This document shows positions 52,701-61,616 of a stretch of 64,000 nt of DNA, one piece after another. The position numbers and the translations under genes are program-made. Location: the NCBI GenBank assembly GCA_016458225.1, contig JAEMGR010000043.1:1-64000 (forward strand), given 5' to 3'. Every line of letters starts with the position of its first letter. Within the stretch, counting starts at the first letter, position 1. The DNA is from Myxococcaceae bacterium JPH2. GTDB lineage: Bacteria; Myxococcota; Myxococcia; Myxococcales; Myxococcaceae. The notes under the pieces are model-generated. The model made no database searches and was not told the origin of the DNA. It saw only the letters and a program-made list of their open reading frames with translations.

Positions 52701-54830
52701 GACGAGCGCCGCGAGGCCCGGCACCGCGCACGCGACGAGCACATCCCAGGACGGAAGGACATGCAGGACAGCGATGGGGAGACCCGAGTCGCGCCCCACC
52801 ACCGAGCCCACCACCCCAGCGAGGGTGAAACCCAGCGACACATCCTCCAGCGGCAGCAGCTCATGTCCGTTCTGCACGGCACGGCGAGCCCACACAGATT
52901 GCACCCACCCGACGAGCCCATACCCCGCGCCCAGCATCACCAACACGCCCGGCCCCGCGTCCTCTCCGGACAGCGAGGCCAGCACGCCCAGCAGCAACGC
53001 CATCGCGCCCACGACATGAAGCCCACGCCAGCGCCAACCGCCCGCGACGTGCGCGGCTCCGGCGATGGCCAACCCCGTCACCCACCGAGGCGCGAACCAC
53101 ACGGCGTCCCAGCCCGAGGCCAGCACCGCGAACGCGGGCACCATCGCGACCGACACGACGAGGCTCCACATCAACAGCCGAACGCGCGGCCCCTGCGCCG
53201 ACGTGGCACGGGCCACGAGCATGAGCCCCGCTGCCGCCACTCCCACGCCCGCCAGCCACCCATCCACCGCCCACGGCGTCACCAGTCGCGCCGCCAGTCC
53301 GCCCGTGAGCAGCACCGCCAACACGCCCGCGTGAATGAGCGCGCGGCGACGAATCTCACACAGGAAGAACACCGCCGCGGCCAGCGCTGGCGCCACCACG
53401 GAGGCACCATCCACCCCGAGGTTCGCGCCCGCTTCACCCGAGAACGCGCCCAGCGCGCCCGCGAGCGCGCCACTGGCCAGACCCGCGTGCGCCAGCGTCT
53501 CGAACACGGGCGCCGCGCGAGGATGCGCGGCGCGCACCGACTCCAGGCTCGCGGCCACCGCCACCACGGCGGCGAGCAACATCGCCCAGAGCGTCATGTC
53601 CGCGAACAGGAGCCCGCCCGGGGCCAGCGCCTGGAAGCCCGACGGTGCGCTCACCACGACGAAGAGGCCCAAGCACACGGCCCCATAGAGCGCGGCCCCC
53701 ACGCTGACCAGCGACGCACTCTCCACACCCCGACGTCGCTCGCGCCACACCGTGACGGCGAGCGAGACCACACCCACGCAAGCGCAGAGGGCTCGCGAAG
53801 CGGGGGCCTCACCCCAACGCATCAACGGCAGCCCCGCGAGCAGCGAGGGCACGAGCGCGATCGCCAGCGACGCAGGGGATGCACCATGCAGCAAGCGCCC
53901 CGCGGTCCGCATCGGCACGAGCGCCAACCCCGCGCACCCGAGCGCCACGGCCACACCGAGCCCCGGTGTCAGCTCCACCAGCGCGGAGAGCGCCACGAAC
54001 ACGACGGGAAGCAGCGCCAACCCAATGCCCGCGAGGATGCGCGCGGCGGACGACGAGCGACGACCCAGGAACCGCCCCAGCCCGATGAAGGCCGCGTGGT
54101 AGCCGAACAGCGCGCCCGTCACCAGGAGCTGACGCGGAGCCCCGCCCAGCGCGCGCCACGCCTCGCGCACGCCCATGAGCGAGCCGCCCAACACCAGCAC
54201 CGCGCCCAGGAACCACCAGATGTACTCGTGAAGCCGAGGCGCGCCCTCTTCGCCCCCGCGCTGCCCCGACGGCAAGTCGTCGAGCGCCACCACCGCCTCG
54301 AGCCCTCCGCCCAGCGAGCCCGAGTCGCCGCTCGAGTAGATCGCCGAGCCCGCGCCCAGCGCCAATCCCAGGTCCCCCTCGCCGCCATCGCCGGCCTCGC
54401 CCGCACTCCGAGCCGCCGCCTTCCGCACGGCTGCCTGCTCGCGCTCCTCGCGCGCCGCCTCTTCCAGCGTGCGGGCGAGCGCCGCGCCCCACCCCAGCCC
54501 CCAGCCCTCCTTGCGCTGCAGCGAGGCCGCCACGCCATCCGCCCAGGCTTCCACTCGCTGGGCCGCATCCGGCACCGGGGGCGGCGGAGCCTCCACGGAA
54601 ACGACAGACACTGTCGGCGGATTCGGAGCGCGAACGGCCGTCTCCAGGCGATCCGCGAGGCCCGAAGGCAGCAACCCCTCGGCCCGCCACTGGCCAATGT
54701 GTCGAAGGAGCCGACCCTGAACCACGTGGTCGAGATGCGGCTCGGAGAGGGGCACGAGGACGGCGCCACACTCGAGGCAGGCCCCCCCAGGCCCCTCCTC
54801 ACGAACGCGCGCACAAACAAGGCAAATCAT
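49722..54830 (-). CDS. Giant polytopic membrane protein (1702 aa) with N-terminal zinc ribbon
   Basis: An unusually large inner-membrane protein. The first 25 residues contain a four-Cys ribbon (CLVC and [17 protein letters not shown] at the start), then a soluble region with an Ala/Glu-rich helix ([20 protein letters not shown]) to about residue 195. From about residue 200 to the end the sequence is almost continuously hydrophobic, some 40 or more candidate helices, with short Arg-rich loops and no catalytic motif I can see. Function is unknown. The start MICLVC is the first ATG after the divergent sthA gene; both lie close to their shared promoter region. Confidence 0.85.
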   Translation of the reverse strand: MICLVCARVREEGPGGACLECGAVLVPLSEPHLDHVVQGRLLRHIGQWRAEGLLPSGLADRLETAVRAPNPPTVSVVSVEAPPPPVPDAAQRVEAWADGVAASLQRKEGWGLGWGAALARTLEEAAREEREQAAVRKAAARSAGEAGDGGEGDLGLALGAGSAIYSSGDSGSLGGGLEAVVALDDLPSGQRGGEEGAPRLHEYIWWFLGAVLVLGGSLMGVREAWRALGGAPRQLLVTGALFGYHAAFIGLGRFLGRRSSSAARILAGIGLALLPVVFVALSALVELTPGLGVAVALGCAGLALVPMRTAGRLLHGASPASLAIALVPSLLAGLPLMRWGEAPASRALCACVGVVSLAVTVWRERRRGVESASLVSVGAALYGAVCLGLFVVVSAPSGFQALAPGGLLFADMTLWAMLLAAVVAVAASLESVRAAHPRAAPVFETLAHAGLASGALAGALGAFSGEAGANLGVDGASVVAPALAAAVFFLCEIRRRALIHAGVLAVLLTGGLAARLVTPWAVDGWLAGVGVAAAGLMLVARATSAQGPRVRLLMWSLVVSVAMVPAFAVLASGWDAVWFAPRWVTGLAIAGAAHVAGGWRWRGLHVVGAMALLLGVLASLSGEDAGPGVLVMLGAGYGLVGWVQSVWARRAVQNGHELLPLEDVSLGFTLAGVVGSVVGRDSGLPIAVLHVLPSWDVLVACAVPGLAALVLFIRLRRDASRLLSFAAASALALAVSRGVGVALAASRAASAALASDEEVVGVGALSALVAAALALAFALIAAGRGREDAAPGAPALKGRRVLGAVPLPWGAQGRRLLTDGFAAAAFIQAALATQFLMPWLLAPVAAERSTLLLTGGLLTGAAVVAFVSRGFVSYAVRGSVATLAMVAGFIALTALVLRAGRPLSPDIAAWRQSWGGMGLWGVALATRRWGPALARRLENPTHGPLYHGVPHAGVAVLGLVLLQSAARLAYPDPTRALALVPPLLLLGPAVLSMLLAVSFRAVGLARASLWLGLPGAALWCAQGSLGRGPLMMFAPPGGQWATVSVAASDGMWGWLKPWTWLAPGATPEELWLRAFIGVSLAGLAYAGVAVVVAHVNSWRHVLARVLAPRMAVLPGPILGVLREASLIAVVLVALAAFFQPGLGSASVVFLTGAALLVGLAARAGRTVLGLGLVLLVHAQAHRAEFFGSWPGPVLVLLALAVVGGGPWLARRRGATESETRVRIQLSILPFLVVAGVYALAAGGTPSATFAVPNLLLEAVVRFALGQWFPFTALPVSLALLAVTVFVAARPWRGAFATGMAAVAAMVAGSAGVAGVTTFLTARLAELAPSSYLEWVAQRGAALSLAATVGVLGLHVAHRLLRTRREDLSTGLGWGRDAGLLLMGFLLAGGAASGRASADSLPLAVGGIGLAVGVALHCAWREHTGRHVYFVQTAVVGIYALVRHLYAPGLSPETDALFALLLGFVLVGVTVLARRAGVRPVAEATRRFAALLPVGMALVLPGDATAHAALLAAGSGLLYAALGALERSRLFGAFAAMATNVSLLVGALAFGLEGLEIYLAPLGLLLLMLGQLFASSLPQAARNAVRVLGGLLLYVPAAARLSLSVGASPDGTAALVFGGVCLLGVVMGMVLRIRAYLAMGTLFLTLDVVVNLLDAGLRDHRIGFLVMTLAGLTIVGGRVLATVRRQEWERWVLGMRMRLSGWD

Positions 54831-54901
54831 GTCCCGGCGAGCATACCGCCTCTCCGCGGATGTTTCTTTCCAAGTCGCCAGCGAGAGGAAATGCTCGGGG
54901 C

Positions 54902-56299
54902 ATGAGCGTACGGCAGTTCGACGTGGTCATCCTCGGCTCAGGCCCTGGCGGTGAAGGCGCATCGATGAAGGCGGTGAAGTCGGGCCGCAAGGTCTGCACC
55001 GTGGAGCAGCGCCCCTTGGTGGGCGGAGCCTGCACCCACACCGCGACCATTCCCTCCAAGGCGCTGCGCCATGCCATCCAGCGCCTGATGGATGTGCAGC
55101 AGGACCATCCCCACCTGCGCACCGAGCTGGCGCGCCACACCACGTTCAAGGACCTGCTGCGCGCGGCCACGTCCGTGGTGTCTCGCCAGGTGCAGCTGCG
55201 CACCACCTTCTACGAGCGCAACCGCGTGGACCTCGTCGTGGGCCGCGCCCGCTTCAAGGACGCGCATACGGTGGAGGTCTCGGATCCACGCGGCTCCAGC
55301 GAGCTGCTCTCCGCCAAGTCCTTCGTCATCGCCACGGGCTCCCAGCCCTACCGGCCGCCCGGCGTGGACTTCAATCACCCGCGCGTCTTCGACTCGGACA
55401 CCATCCTCGCGCTGCGCGACGCGCCGCTGACGATGATCATCTACGGCGCGGGCGTCATCGGCTGCGAGTACGCCTCCATGTTCCGGATGCTCGGCGTGAA
55501 GGTGGACCTGGTGAACACGCGCGACCGGCTGCTGTCCTTCCTGGACGACGAAATCTCGGACGCGCTCTCCTACCACCTGCGCGAGCAGGGCGTGCTCATC
55601 CGCCACCAGGAGGAGATGGCCCAGGTGGAGCCGCGCGATGACGGGGTGGTGCTCCACCTGAAGAGCGGCAAGCGCCTGCGCGCGGACATCTTCCTGTGGG
55701 CCAACGGGCGCTCGGGCAACAGCCGCGACCTGGGCTTGGAGTCGCTGGGCATCGCCACCGACTCGCGCGGCTGCATCCAGGTGAACGACGCGTACCAGAC
55801 CGCCGTGCCGCACATCTACGCGGTGGGCGACGTGGTGGGCGCGCCGTCACTCGCGAGCGCCTCGTATGACCAAGGCCGCTTCGCCGCCACGCACATCGTC
55901 GAGGGCCGGCTGGAGCACAAGCTCGTCAAGGACATCCCCACGGGCATCTTCACCAGCCCGGAGATCAGCAGCCTGGGCCGCACCGAGCGAGAGCTGACCC
56001 AGGCGGGCGTGCCCTACGAAGTCGGCCACGCGTTCTTCAAGAGCCTGGCGCGCGCGCAAATCACCGGCCGCACGGTGGGCATGTTGAAGATCCTCTTCCA
56101 CCGTCAGACGCGAGAGATTCTCGGCCTGCACTGCTTCGGCGACAACGCGTCGGAGATCATCCACATCGGCCAGGCCATCATGTCGCAGGAGGGGCCGGGC
56201 AACTGCATCGACTACTTCATCAACACGACGTTCAACTACCCCACCATGGCCGAGGCCTATCGCGTGGCCGCCCTCAACGGCGTGAACCGCCTGTTCTGA
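54902..56299 (+). CDS. sthA: Soluble pyridine nucleotide transhydrogenase SthA
   Basis: Transfers hydride between NADPH and NAD+ in the cytoplasm, balancing the two pools. A 465-residue flavoprotein of the lipoamide dehydrogenase superfamily: FAD loop [17 protein letters not shown], the SthA-type [18 protein letters not shown] in which the redox disulfide is lost, NAD-binding [16 protein letters not shown] and FAD loop [17 protein letters not shown], then a dimer domain with [17 protein letters not shown]. The ATG at 54902 is chosen over an upstream in-frame one at 54860. A strong hairpin follows it. Confidence 0.95.
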   Translation: MSVRQFDVVILGSGPGGEGASMKAVKSGRKVCTVEQRPLVGGACTHTATIPSKALRHAIQRLMDVQQDHPHLRTELARHTTFKDLLRAATSVVSRQVQLRTTFYERNRVDLVVGRARFKDAHTVEVSDPRGSSELLSAKSFVIATGSQPYRPPGVDFNHPRVFDSDTILALRDAPLTMIIYGAGVIGCEYASMFRMLGVKVDLVNTRDRLLSFLDDEISDALSYHLREQGVLIRHQEEMAQVEPRDDGVVLHLKSGKRLRADIFLWANGRSGNSRDLGLESLGIATDSRGCIQVNDAYQTAVPHIYAVGDVVGAPSLASASYDQGRFAATHIVEGRLEHKLVKDIPTGIFTSPEISSLGRTERELTQAGVPYEVGHAFFKSLARAQITGRTVGMLKILFHRQTREILGLHCFGDNASEIIHIGQAIMSQEGPGNCIDYFINTTFNYPTMAEAYRVAALNGVNRLF

Positions 56300-56307
56300 T
56301 GCGTCCT

Positions 56308-56336
56308 CGCGGCGAGGCCCCCGTCGCCTCGCCGCG
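56308..56336. terminator. 11-bp bidirectional terminator hairpin
   Basis: CGCGGCGAGGC pairs perfectly with GCCTCGCCGCG around a 7-base loop, directly after the sthA stop and before the convergent 56354-57115 gene end. Confidence 0.75.
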
Positions 56337-56353
56337 CTCACGCCGAGCGGGAA

Positions 56354-57115
56354 TCACATCCCCGTGGGCAGCTGTCGCAGGGGGTCGCGCCCCTCGGCGG
56401 CGGCCCGCATCGCGAGCCCGAGATAGGGAGCGGACTCGGACAGGAACTCGGGGAGGAGTGCTTCCTCGAGCTTCTTGTCCTGGGTCTTGGGCAGCTCATC
56501 GAAGGTCGCATGGGCTCGCGCCTCGACCTGCCCGGCCCAGCTGCTCGCATGGCCTTCCTCGAAGATGACCTGCGCGCGCACATTGCCCAGCACGAGGAGC
56601 ATGTTGTTGCTGCCGCGCCCCTCGATGAACGGCACGTCCACGTCGCCGAGCAACTGCATGTCCCCCGAGGTGAAGAGCCCCGGGCCCGACAAGGCCCCCA
56701 CGACGGTGACGCAGGAATCCGGCCCCATATCCGAGACGGGCTGCGCGGCGCGCACCGAGCCCAGGAAGACGATGGGCGCGATCCACCGCGTCGGCTGGGT
56801 GAGGACCACGTTCGCCGCGACAATCCGCGGCTCGCGCCATTCGGGCTGATCCACCGTGACGGTGGGCAACTCCGCGGGCAGCAGCTCGCGGAGCGCCAGC
56901 GACCACATGGCCTGAAGCGAGGGATTGCCCCCCTCCCGCAGCCACTGCGCCGGACCTTCTTGTGACACCGCCGCGAACGCCTCGGGCGTCGGCAAGGCCC
57001 AGGTGGCGGCGAGCACCTCGCGCTGCGCCTCCGTGAGTCGGGCCAGCACCCGAGCCCAGGCCGCGCTCCAATCCGCGGCGGAGAAATCCGGTCGATAGTC
57101 GAGGGGCTTGTTCAT
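56354..57115 (-). CDS. Unknown protein with a beta-helix-like middle segment
   Basis: A 253-residue soluble protein. The first 90 residues are helical (WSAAWARVLARLTEAQREVL); the middle shows regular short strands with repeated hydrophobic steps (TVVGALSGPGLFTSGDMQLL, MLLVLGNVRAQVIFEEGH), the pattern of polymer-forming or right-handed beta-helix proteins with LLVLGDLRA-like repeats. No catalytic residues stand out. The ATG at 57115 (MNKPLDYRPDFSAADW) is chosen over the longer frame. It is downstream of the MsrB-MsrA gene on the same strand. Confidence 0.6.
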   Translation of the reverse strand: MNKPLDYRPDFSAADWSAAWARVLARLTEAQREVLAATWALPTPEAFAAVSQEGPAQWLREGGNPSLQAMWSLALRELLPAELPTVTVDQPEWREPRIVAANVVLTQPTRWIAPIVFLGSVRAAQPVSDMGPDSCVTVVGALSGPGLFTSGDMQLLGDVDVPFIEGRGSNNMLLVLGNVRAQVIFEEGHASSWAGQVEARAHATFDELPKTQDKKLEEALLPEFLSESAPYLGLAMRAAAEGRDPLRQLPTGM

Positions 57116-57202
57116 CGTGCCGGCATGAAGGCGTTCCCCGTTCCCGCCGTCAATCCACTTCCCCTCAGCACCCACGAAGTCCGCGAGCGGCGCGAAGAGT
57201 CC

Positions 57203-58294
57203 TCAGTCGCGCAAGTAGTGGCAGGTGTAGCCACCCGGGTGCTTCTCCAGATAGTCCTGGTGGTACTCCTCGGCCGGCGTGAACTCGCCCGCGGGAACGA
57301 TCTGGGTGACGACCGGCCGCGACCACTTGCCGGAGGCATCCACCCGCGCCCGGACCTTCTCGGCCACGCGCCGCTGCTCATCGGACAGGGTGAAGATGGC
57401 GGAGCGATATTGCGTGCCCACGTCGTTGCCCTGGCGATTGAGCGTGGTGGGGTCGTGCATCCGGAAGTACCACTTCTCCAGGAGCCCCTCGTAGGTGAGC
57501 AGCCGCGGGTCGAACACGACGCGCACGGACTCCGCGTGGCCGGTGCGGCCCGTGCTCACGTCCGCGTAGGTGGGAGCCGAGCCCGTGGGCGCTCCGCCCG
57601 TGTAGCCCACCTCCGTGGAGATGACGCCCGGCACCTTGCGCAAGAGTTCCTCCATCCCCCAGAAGCACCCGCCCGCGAGCAGCGCGGTCTCGCGCGTGGC
57701 CACCGCCGGAGCCGCGCGGCCGAACAACGGCAACAGCGCCCCATACCCTTCCTTCGCGAGCGCATTGACGGGCACGAAGCGCAGGGCCGCCGAGTTGATG
57801 CAGTAGCGCAGGCCCAGTGGTTTCGGCCCATCCTCGAAGACGTGTCCCAGGTGCGAGCCCGCTTCCTTCGAGCGAACCTCCACCCGCGTCATGCCCAGGC
57901 TCTCGTCCCGGGACTCCACGACGTGGGCCGCCTCCACCGGGCGCGTGAAGCTGGGCCAGCCCGTGCCTGAGTCGAACTTGTCGCGCGAGGAGAAGAGCGG
58001 CTCGCCGCTCACCACGTCCACGTAGAGGCCTTCCTCGTGGTTGTTCCAGTAGGCGTTGCGGAAGGGCGGCTCCGTCGCGCCCTTCTGCGTCACTTCGTAG
58101 GACACGGAAGAGAGCGTTCGCCGCAGCTCCGCGTCCGAGGGATGAGTCCCTGGCGCCGCGCCTCGGGCTTCGGTGCAGGCCGCCAGGGCGAGGACCCATC
58201 CCAGGGTCACCAGCCCCACGGCGCTCCAGCGACGGAACGACCCCCGCCGCTCACGACGAGGCGCGGTGGGAACAACCAGGACATCCGACGACAT
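57203..58294 (-). CDS. MsrB-MsrA fusion lipoprotein (methionine sulfoxide reductase)
   Basis: Reduces both R and S methionine sulfoxide. 363 residues: an N-terminal segment and lipobox (WVLALAAC40) place it in the envelope. Residues about 55-175 are MsrB ([27 protein letters not shown], catalytic C165 in [12 protein letters not shown]); residues about 200-360 are MsrA (catalytic C210 in [19 protein letters not shown], the CHYLRD end). The CxxC zinc pairs found in many MsrB are absent. The B-then-A order is the less usual one. GGAGG eight bases upstream supports the start at 58294. Confidence 0.92.
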   Translation of the reverse strand: MSSDVLVVPTAPRRERRGSFRRWSAVGLVTLGWVLALAACTEARGAAPGTHPSDAELRRTLSSVSYEVTQKGATEPPFRNAYWNNHEEGLYVDVVSGEPLFSSRDKFDSGTGWPSFTRPVEAAHVVESRDESLGMTRVEVRSKEAGSHLGHVFEDGPKPLGLRYCINSAALRFVPVNALAKEGYGALLPLFGRAAPAVATRETALLAGGCFWGMEELLRKVPGVISTEVGYTGGAPTGSAPTYADVSTGRTGHAESVRVVFDPRLLTYEGLLEKWYFRMHDPTTLNRQGNDVGTQYRSAIFTLSDEQRRVAEKVRARVDASGKWSRPVVTQIVPAGEFTPAEEYHQDYLEKHPGGYTCHYLRD

Positions 58295-58367
58295 GGTCTC
58301 GGCCTCCAGGCACGCCGCCCCTTGGGACGGCCTCTCTCCCGGATACGCGCGAGGCCAATATCTGGTT

Positions 58368-59309
58368 TCAGACCAGCGCGAGGACTCTCCCCCGGCGAGC
58401 GGGCAGGAACCGCCGCACCCACTCCCACCCGAAGGCGGAGAAGGTCAGCACGCCCATCATTCCGCTGAACAACCACAGCCCCATGAGGACGGCGATGCCC
58501 AGGTGCATCCCCAACGTCAGCACCACCCACAGCGGCCGAGTCCGCGCCGGCCAGATGAGCACCGGATAGCCCGCCTCGATGACCAGCGTGCCCCAGCTCG
58601 CCAGCTTCACCAGCCAGGGCACCTGCGCCAGCCAGGCGAAGTCGAACTGCCCATACTGCGGCTGCATCAGGACTTCCCAAAGCGCCGTCCCGTCCCGCCA
58701 GGTGGGCCCTACGAGCTTCTCCGCCCCGGTGGCGAAGTAGATGACACACAGATGCAACTGCAACACGCGCAGCGCCAAGGTGGCCTCGGACGACGGCGCC
58801 CCGGCGGCCCGGCCCGCGCGGAGGTCCAACGAGAACGCCGCGCCCACCGGCATGACCACGCAATAGAACAGGCTGATGTGCGCGAAGGTCTCCACGCCAT
58901 AGGCGAAGAAGTTGCCGCTGTTGAGCAGGACCGAGTGGGCCAGCCACGCGACGAGCGCGCACACGCGCGTCCTCCATCCGAGCAGGAGGCCCACCAGCGC
59001 CAGGCCATAGGTGAACACCACCGCGCGGACGCCCTGGTCGGGCGAGAGTCCCCACTGGCCCAAGAACGACGTCACCCGGTCGAGCCGCAGCATCCAGGGC
59101 GCGGCCAGGGACTCGGAGACGCTCCACGGCACCAGCCCACGACTGCCCAGCAGCTCGGGCAGCGTGTCCGCCAGACTTCCCACCTGGATGAGCAGGAGCA
59201 GCGCGACGCCCACTCGGAAGACCGCGAGCGGCTCGGGGGAGCCGGGGGTGGACACGAAGGCCACCCAGCGCGGAGCAGTGACGGACCTCGACGAAGCGAG
59301 CGTGCTCAT
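58368..59309 (-). CDS. HTTM-domain membrane protein (SdpB-like)
   Basis: A 313-residue integral membrane protein with an HTTM pattern: [76 protein letters not shown] and [18 protein letters not shown], about seven to eight helices. HTTM proteins include the vitamin K-dependent carboxylase fold and the SdpB family, which helps mature a secreted killing peptide. The start overlaps the stop of the small partner gene by ATGA. With the Gly/Leu-rich peptide gene further upstream this gives the order peptide, SdpA-like, SdpB-like. Confidence 0.8.
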   Translation of the reverse strand: MSTLASSRSVTAPRWVAFVSTPGSPEPLAVFRVGVALLLLIQVGSLADTLPELLGSRGLVPWSVSESLAAPWMLRLDRVTSFLGQWGLSPDQGVRAVVFTYGLALVGLLLGWRTRVCALVAWLAHSVLLNSGNFFAYGVETFAHISLFYCVVMPVGAAFSLDLRAGRAAGAPSSEATLALRVLQLHLCVIYFATGAEKLVGPTWRDGTALWEVLMQPQYGQFDFAWLAQVPWLVKLASWGTLVIEAGYPVLIWPARTRPLWVVLTLGMHLGIAVLMGLWLFSGMMGVLTFSAFGWEWVRRFLPARRGRVLALV

Positions 59310-59848
59310 GGCGCTCCCACTCCCGTCTGCGGCTCCGAGACCGGAGCGCGATGTTCGAACACGGCGCGATAGGCGTCGATCCACTCCGGGCGGGCCCCGG
59401 CGCTGTATTCCTCCATGGAGGGGAGCCGAAGCGCCTCCACCCGCACCGTCACCGAGCGCGCGTCCGGGTGACGGCCAAACATCGCCGCGGCCCAAGAACG
59501 TGCAAGCGGATCCTGCACGTCCTTGAGTCCGAAGCGCAGCAGCATGGAGTGGATGCGCAGGTTCATGGCCGCGCTGTCGAACCGGAAGTCATCGCGAATC
59601 GCTCCGCCTGACTCCCGCTCCGCGCGGAACGACACCCGCACCGCCGGACTCACGCCCGGCGCGAAGAAGCTGAACTGGCTGCTGGCTCCGGACCAGGCGG
59701 CATAAGCCTGGCCGACTGAGCCCAACGGCCCCAGGACCTGGAGGGGCCGCAGACCGAGCGCGCTGGAGAACACGAGCAACAGATGAAATGCCGCCAGCGA
59801 CGTCATGAGCGCGTGGCGCGCCGTCAGGGTGGTGAAGGGCAGGCGCAT
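59306..59848 (-). CDS. Small membrane-anchored HTTM partner (SdpA-like)
   Basis: A 180-residue protein with one N-terminal membrane helix (LMTSLAAFHLLLVFSSALGL) followed by the FSFFAP motif that is typical of proteins encoded next to HTTM genes, then an extracytoplasmic domain of about 110 residues. The size, single helix and position fit SdpA, which works with SdpB. Its ATG follows a GAGGA, and the leader contains a strong hairpin (59862-59885). The stop overlaps the HTTM start by ATGA, so the two are co-translated. Confidence 0.7.
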   Translation of the reverse strand: MRLPFTTLTARHALMTSLAAFHLLLVFSSALGLRPLQVLGPLGSVGQAYAAWSGASSQFSFFAPGVSPAVRVSFRAERESGGAIRDDFRFDSAAMNLRIHSMLLRFGLKDVQDPLARSWAAAMFGRHPDARSVTVRVEALRLPSMEEYSAGARPEWIDAYRAVFEHRAPVSEPQTGVGAP

Positions 59849-59861
59849 GGGGGTCCTCGAA

Positions 59862-59885
59862 GCACCGGAGGCAAACCTCCGGTGC
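59862..59885 (-). terminator. Intercistronic hairpin between peptide gene and SdpA-like gene
   Basis: GCACCGGAGG pairs perfectly with CCTCCGGTGC around a 4-base loop (10 bp). It lies 63 bases downstream of the peptide gene stop and just before the ribosome binding site of the SdpA-like gene. It can act as a partial terminator or a 3' stabiliser, so that the peptide mRNA is more abundant than that of the two processing genes. Confidence 0.7.
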
Positions 59886-59948
59886 GCGCAAGGTCAGGTC
59901 CATCGAGACGGCGCCCCGCTCACCGGGGATTGAGGCGGGGCCGGAGGC

Positions 59949-60296
59949 TCAGTTGCCGCAACCGCCGGTGCCACCGAGGATGCCGCCCAACAGGGCGCCC
60001 CCGTTGCCGGTGCCGAGCAGGTTGCCCAGCAGACCGCCACCGCCCAGCAGGCTGCCCAGCAGACCACCGCAGCCACAGGTGCTGCCGTCGCCGTTGCCGA
60101 GCGCGTTCACCTTCTCGGCGGCGGGGTTCGTGTCCTTGGAGACGAGAACGACCTCTTGGAGCGGAACGGCCTCGCGGGGGTTGTTGACCTTGAAGTCCGG
60201 TCCCTTGGCGACGGCCGCCGTGGTCCCGAGCGCGACGACGCACAGCACCGCAGCCCGACCCGCCATCAGATGAAGCTTCTTCCAGTTTGCACGCAT
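59949..60296 (-). CDS. Small secreted Gly/Leu-rich Cys peptide precursor (SdpC-like candidate)
   Basis: A 115-residue precursor. A signal peptide (residues 1-30, ending TTAAVA) is followed by a soluble charged spacer (31-70) and a C-terminal block of about 42 residues, made almost only of Gly and Leu in GLLG-type repeats, bordered by C74 and C76 on one side and C113 on the other. The hydrophobic block between cysteines recalls the mature SDP toxin of Bacillus, also a short hydrophobic peptide with a disulfide. AAGGAG nine bases upstream of the ATG at 60296 supports the start. Low complexity makes homology hard to prove; an ordinary Gly-rich surface protein is the alternative. Confidence 0.6.
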   Translation of the reverse strand: MRANWKKLHLMAGRAAVLCVVALGTTAAVAKGPDFKVNNPREAVPLQEVVLVSKDTNPAAEKVNALGNGDGSTCGCGGLLGSLLGGGGLLGNLLGTGNGGALLGGILGGTGGCGN

Positions 60297-60492
60297 TGGC
60301 CGCTCTCCTTTGTCAGTACAGCTGGGCCAATCTCGGCTCGTGACATGAAAGAGCAACCATCCCCCGAATCGCGGCCATGTGTCTGACGGAGGGCGAAGCG
60401 CGGCTCCGAGGCCAGCAAGCGGGCGATACAGCGCGAATGTATCGCCCGCGGGTGGACATGCCGCGCTCTCTGAATCCAGGAGCCCCGGAGCG

Positions 60493-61422
60493 CTACGCGA
60501 CCAGGCCCGCCATCCCCTGAATCAGCCGGAGCGCGTGCGCCTGGGACGGAACGCCCGCGTCGCGCACCAGGGACTCGGGAGGCGCGTGGCGAGAGGCTTC
60601 GTGCTCCAGCGCACGCAACGTCTCGCGCCGGGCCTCGCGCAGCCGCTCGCGCGCGGAGGGCGCCAGCCGCTCGGACGCCCAGGCATCCACGGCCCACGCC
60701 AGCTCCGCGTGCCGCAGCTCATCCCGCGCGATGGGCACCAGCGTCCGGCGCACCTCGGCGTCTCCCGCCGCGCGCGCCTGCCAGCCCGCCACCAGCGCGC
60801 CATAGGCCTCGCGCACGCAGCCCTCGACCGCGTTCTCCAGGCACATGGCCTCCAGGTCGCGCGGCTGGAACGACGCCACCTCCACCTCGGGCATCCGCGC
60901 GCCGTGCCGCTCCGCCAGCGCCCGCATGGCCCGCGTGTGCCGCACCTCGTCCGCCGCCGAGCGCCGAGCGGCCTGGATCAGTTGCGCGGGCGCGCCGTGC
61001 TCGCGCAGCTCATCCGCGAGCCGCAGGAACGCGGGGACCGAGGCCGCCTCCAGCCACGCCGCGTGCGCGAACAACATCCCCAGCTCACAGGCCTCGCCTG
61101 GCGGGCCCACGTCCTGGAGCCCCTCCGGACGTCGGCCATCGTTCGAGCACGTGAGGTAATTGCAGACGAGGTCCACCTTCGTGGTGCCCTCCAGCGGCTT
61201 CGCGGAACAGCTCGTGACCATGGCGCCGCCCGGATGCTCGGGACATTGCTTGCACCGGGTCGCCGAGTCCGTCGAGGCCAGCTCGATGGACGAGGCGGTC
61301 ATCGACAAGGGACCGCTCGAGCACTCCGGCTCCGAGCCACAGGCCCACAAGGAGAGCGCGGGAGCCGCCAGCCACAGGCCATGAAACGTGCGTCGCAGGA
61401 GGGGATTCTTCGGCAGGTACAT
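60493..61422 (-). CDS. Ferritin-like diiron lipoprotein
   Basis: A 309-residue lipoprotein (lipobox LSLWAC28). Residues about 30-110 are Cys-rich (six or more Cys, including CKQC and CNYLTC); residues about 110-290 form a four-helix ferritin-like bundle. Metal-ligand candidates are in HAAWLEAASVPAF, ADEVRHTRAM, LENAVEGCVREAYG and RDELRHAELAW, where the E-x2-H pairs of helices 2 and 4 are visible. It could store iron or act as a diiron oxidase in the envelope; ferritin-like lipoproteins of this layout are common in myxobacteria. It diverges from the next gene. Confidence 0.8.
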   Translation of the reverse strand: MYLPKNPLLRRTFHGLWLAAPALSLWACGSEPECSSGPLSMTASSIELASTDSATRCKQCPEHPGGAMVTSCSAKPLEGTTKVDLVCNYLTCSNDGRRPEGLQDVGPPGEACELGMLFAHAAWLEAASVPAFLRLADELREHGAPAQLIQAARRSAADEVRHTRAMRALAERHGARMPEVEVASFQPRDLEAMCLENAVEGCVREAYGALVAGWQARAAGDAEVRRTLVPIARDELRHAELAWAVDAWASERLAPSARERLREARRETLRALEHEASRHAPPESLVRDAGVPSQAHALRLIQGMAGLVA

Positions 61423-61616
61423 TGGACTCGTCCTTCAATCCAACCCCCGGCCAGGTCAGCGCAGTCGCCCGGCATCCTAGCCACGCGCGCCAATGCGAGA
61501 CAAGCCAGGGCCTCGCATGACGGCGCGGACACGCGGCTCGGGAAGTGAGGCACGGGAAGTGAGGCGCGGGAAGATGCAGCGCGCGCGACGTTCCTTCGGA
61601 AGAACTCGGAGGTCTC

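Noticed and set aside
50313-54905. 1530-codon open frame on the plus strand, opposite the giant membrane protein
   Set aside because: High GC leaves long antisense frames open. The product is Arg/His/Pro-rich with no family pattern, while the minus-strand frame has a clear membrane topology and a zinc ribbon.
59949-60296. Lanthipeptide or other modified-peptide (RiPP) precursor
   Set aside because: No LanM/LanC, radical-SAM or YcaO gene lies nearby, and the precursor has a Sec-type signal peptide rather than a leader for a cytoplasmic modifying enzyme. The SDP-like reading fits the neighbours better.
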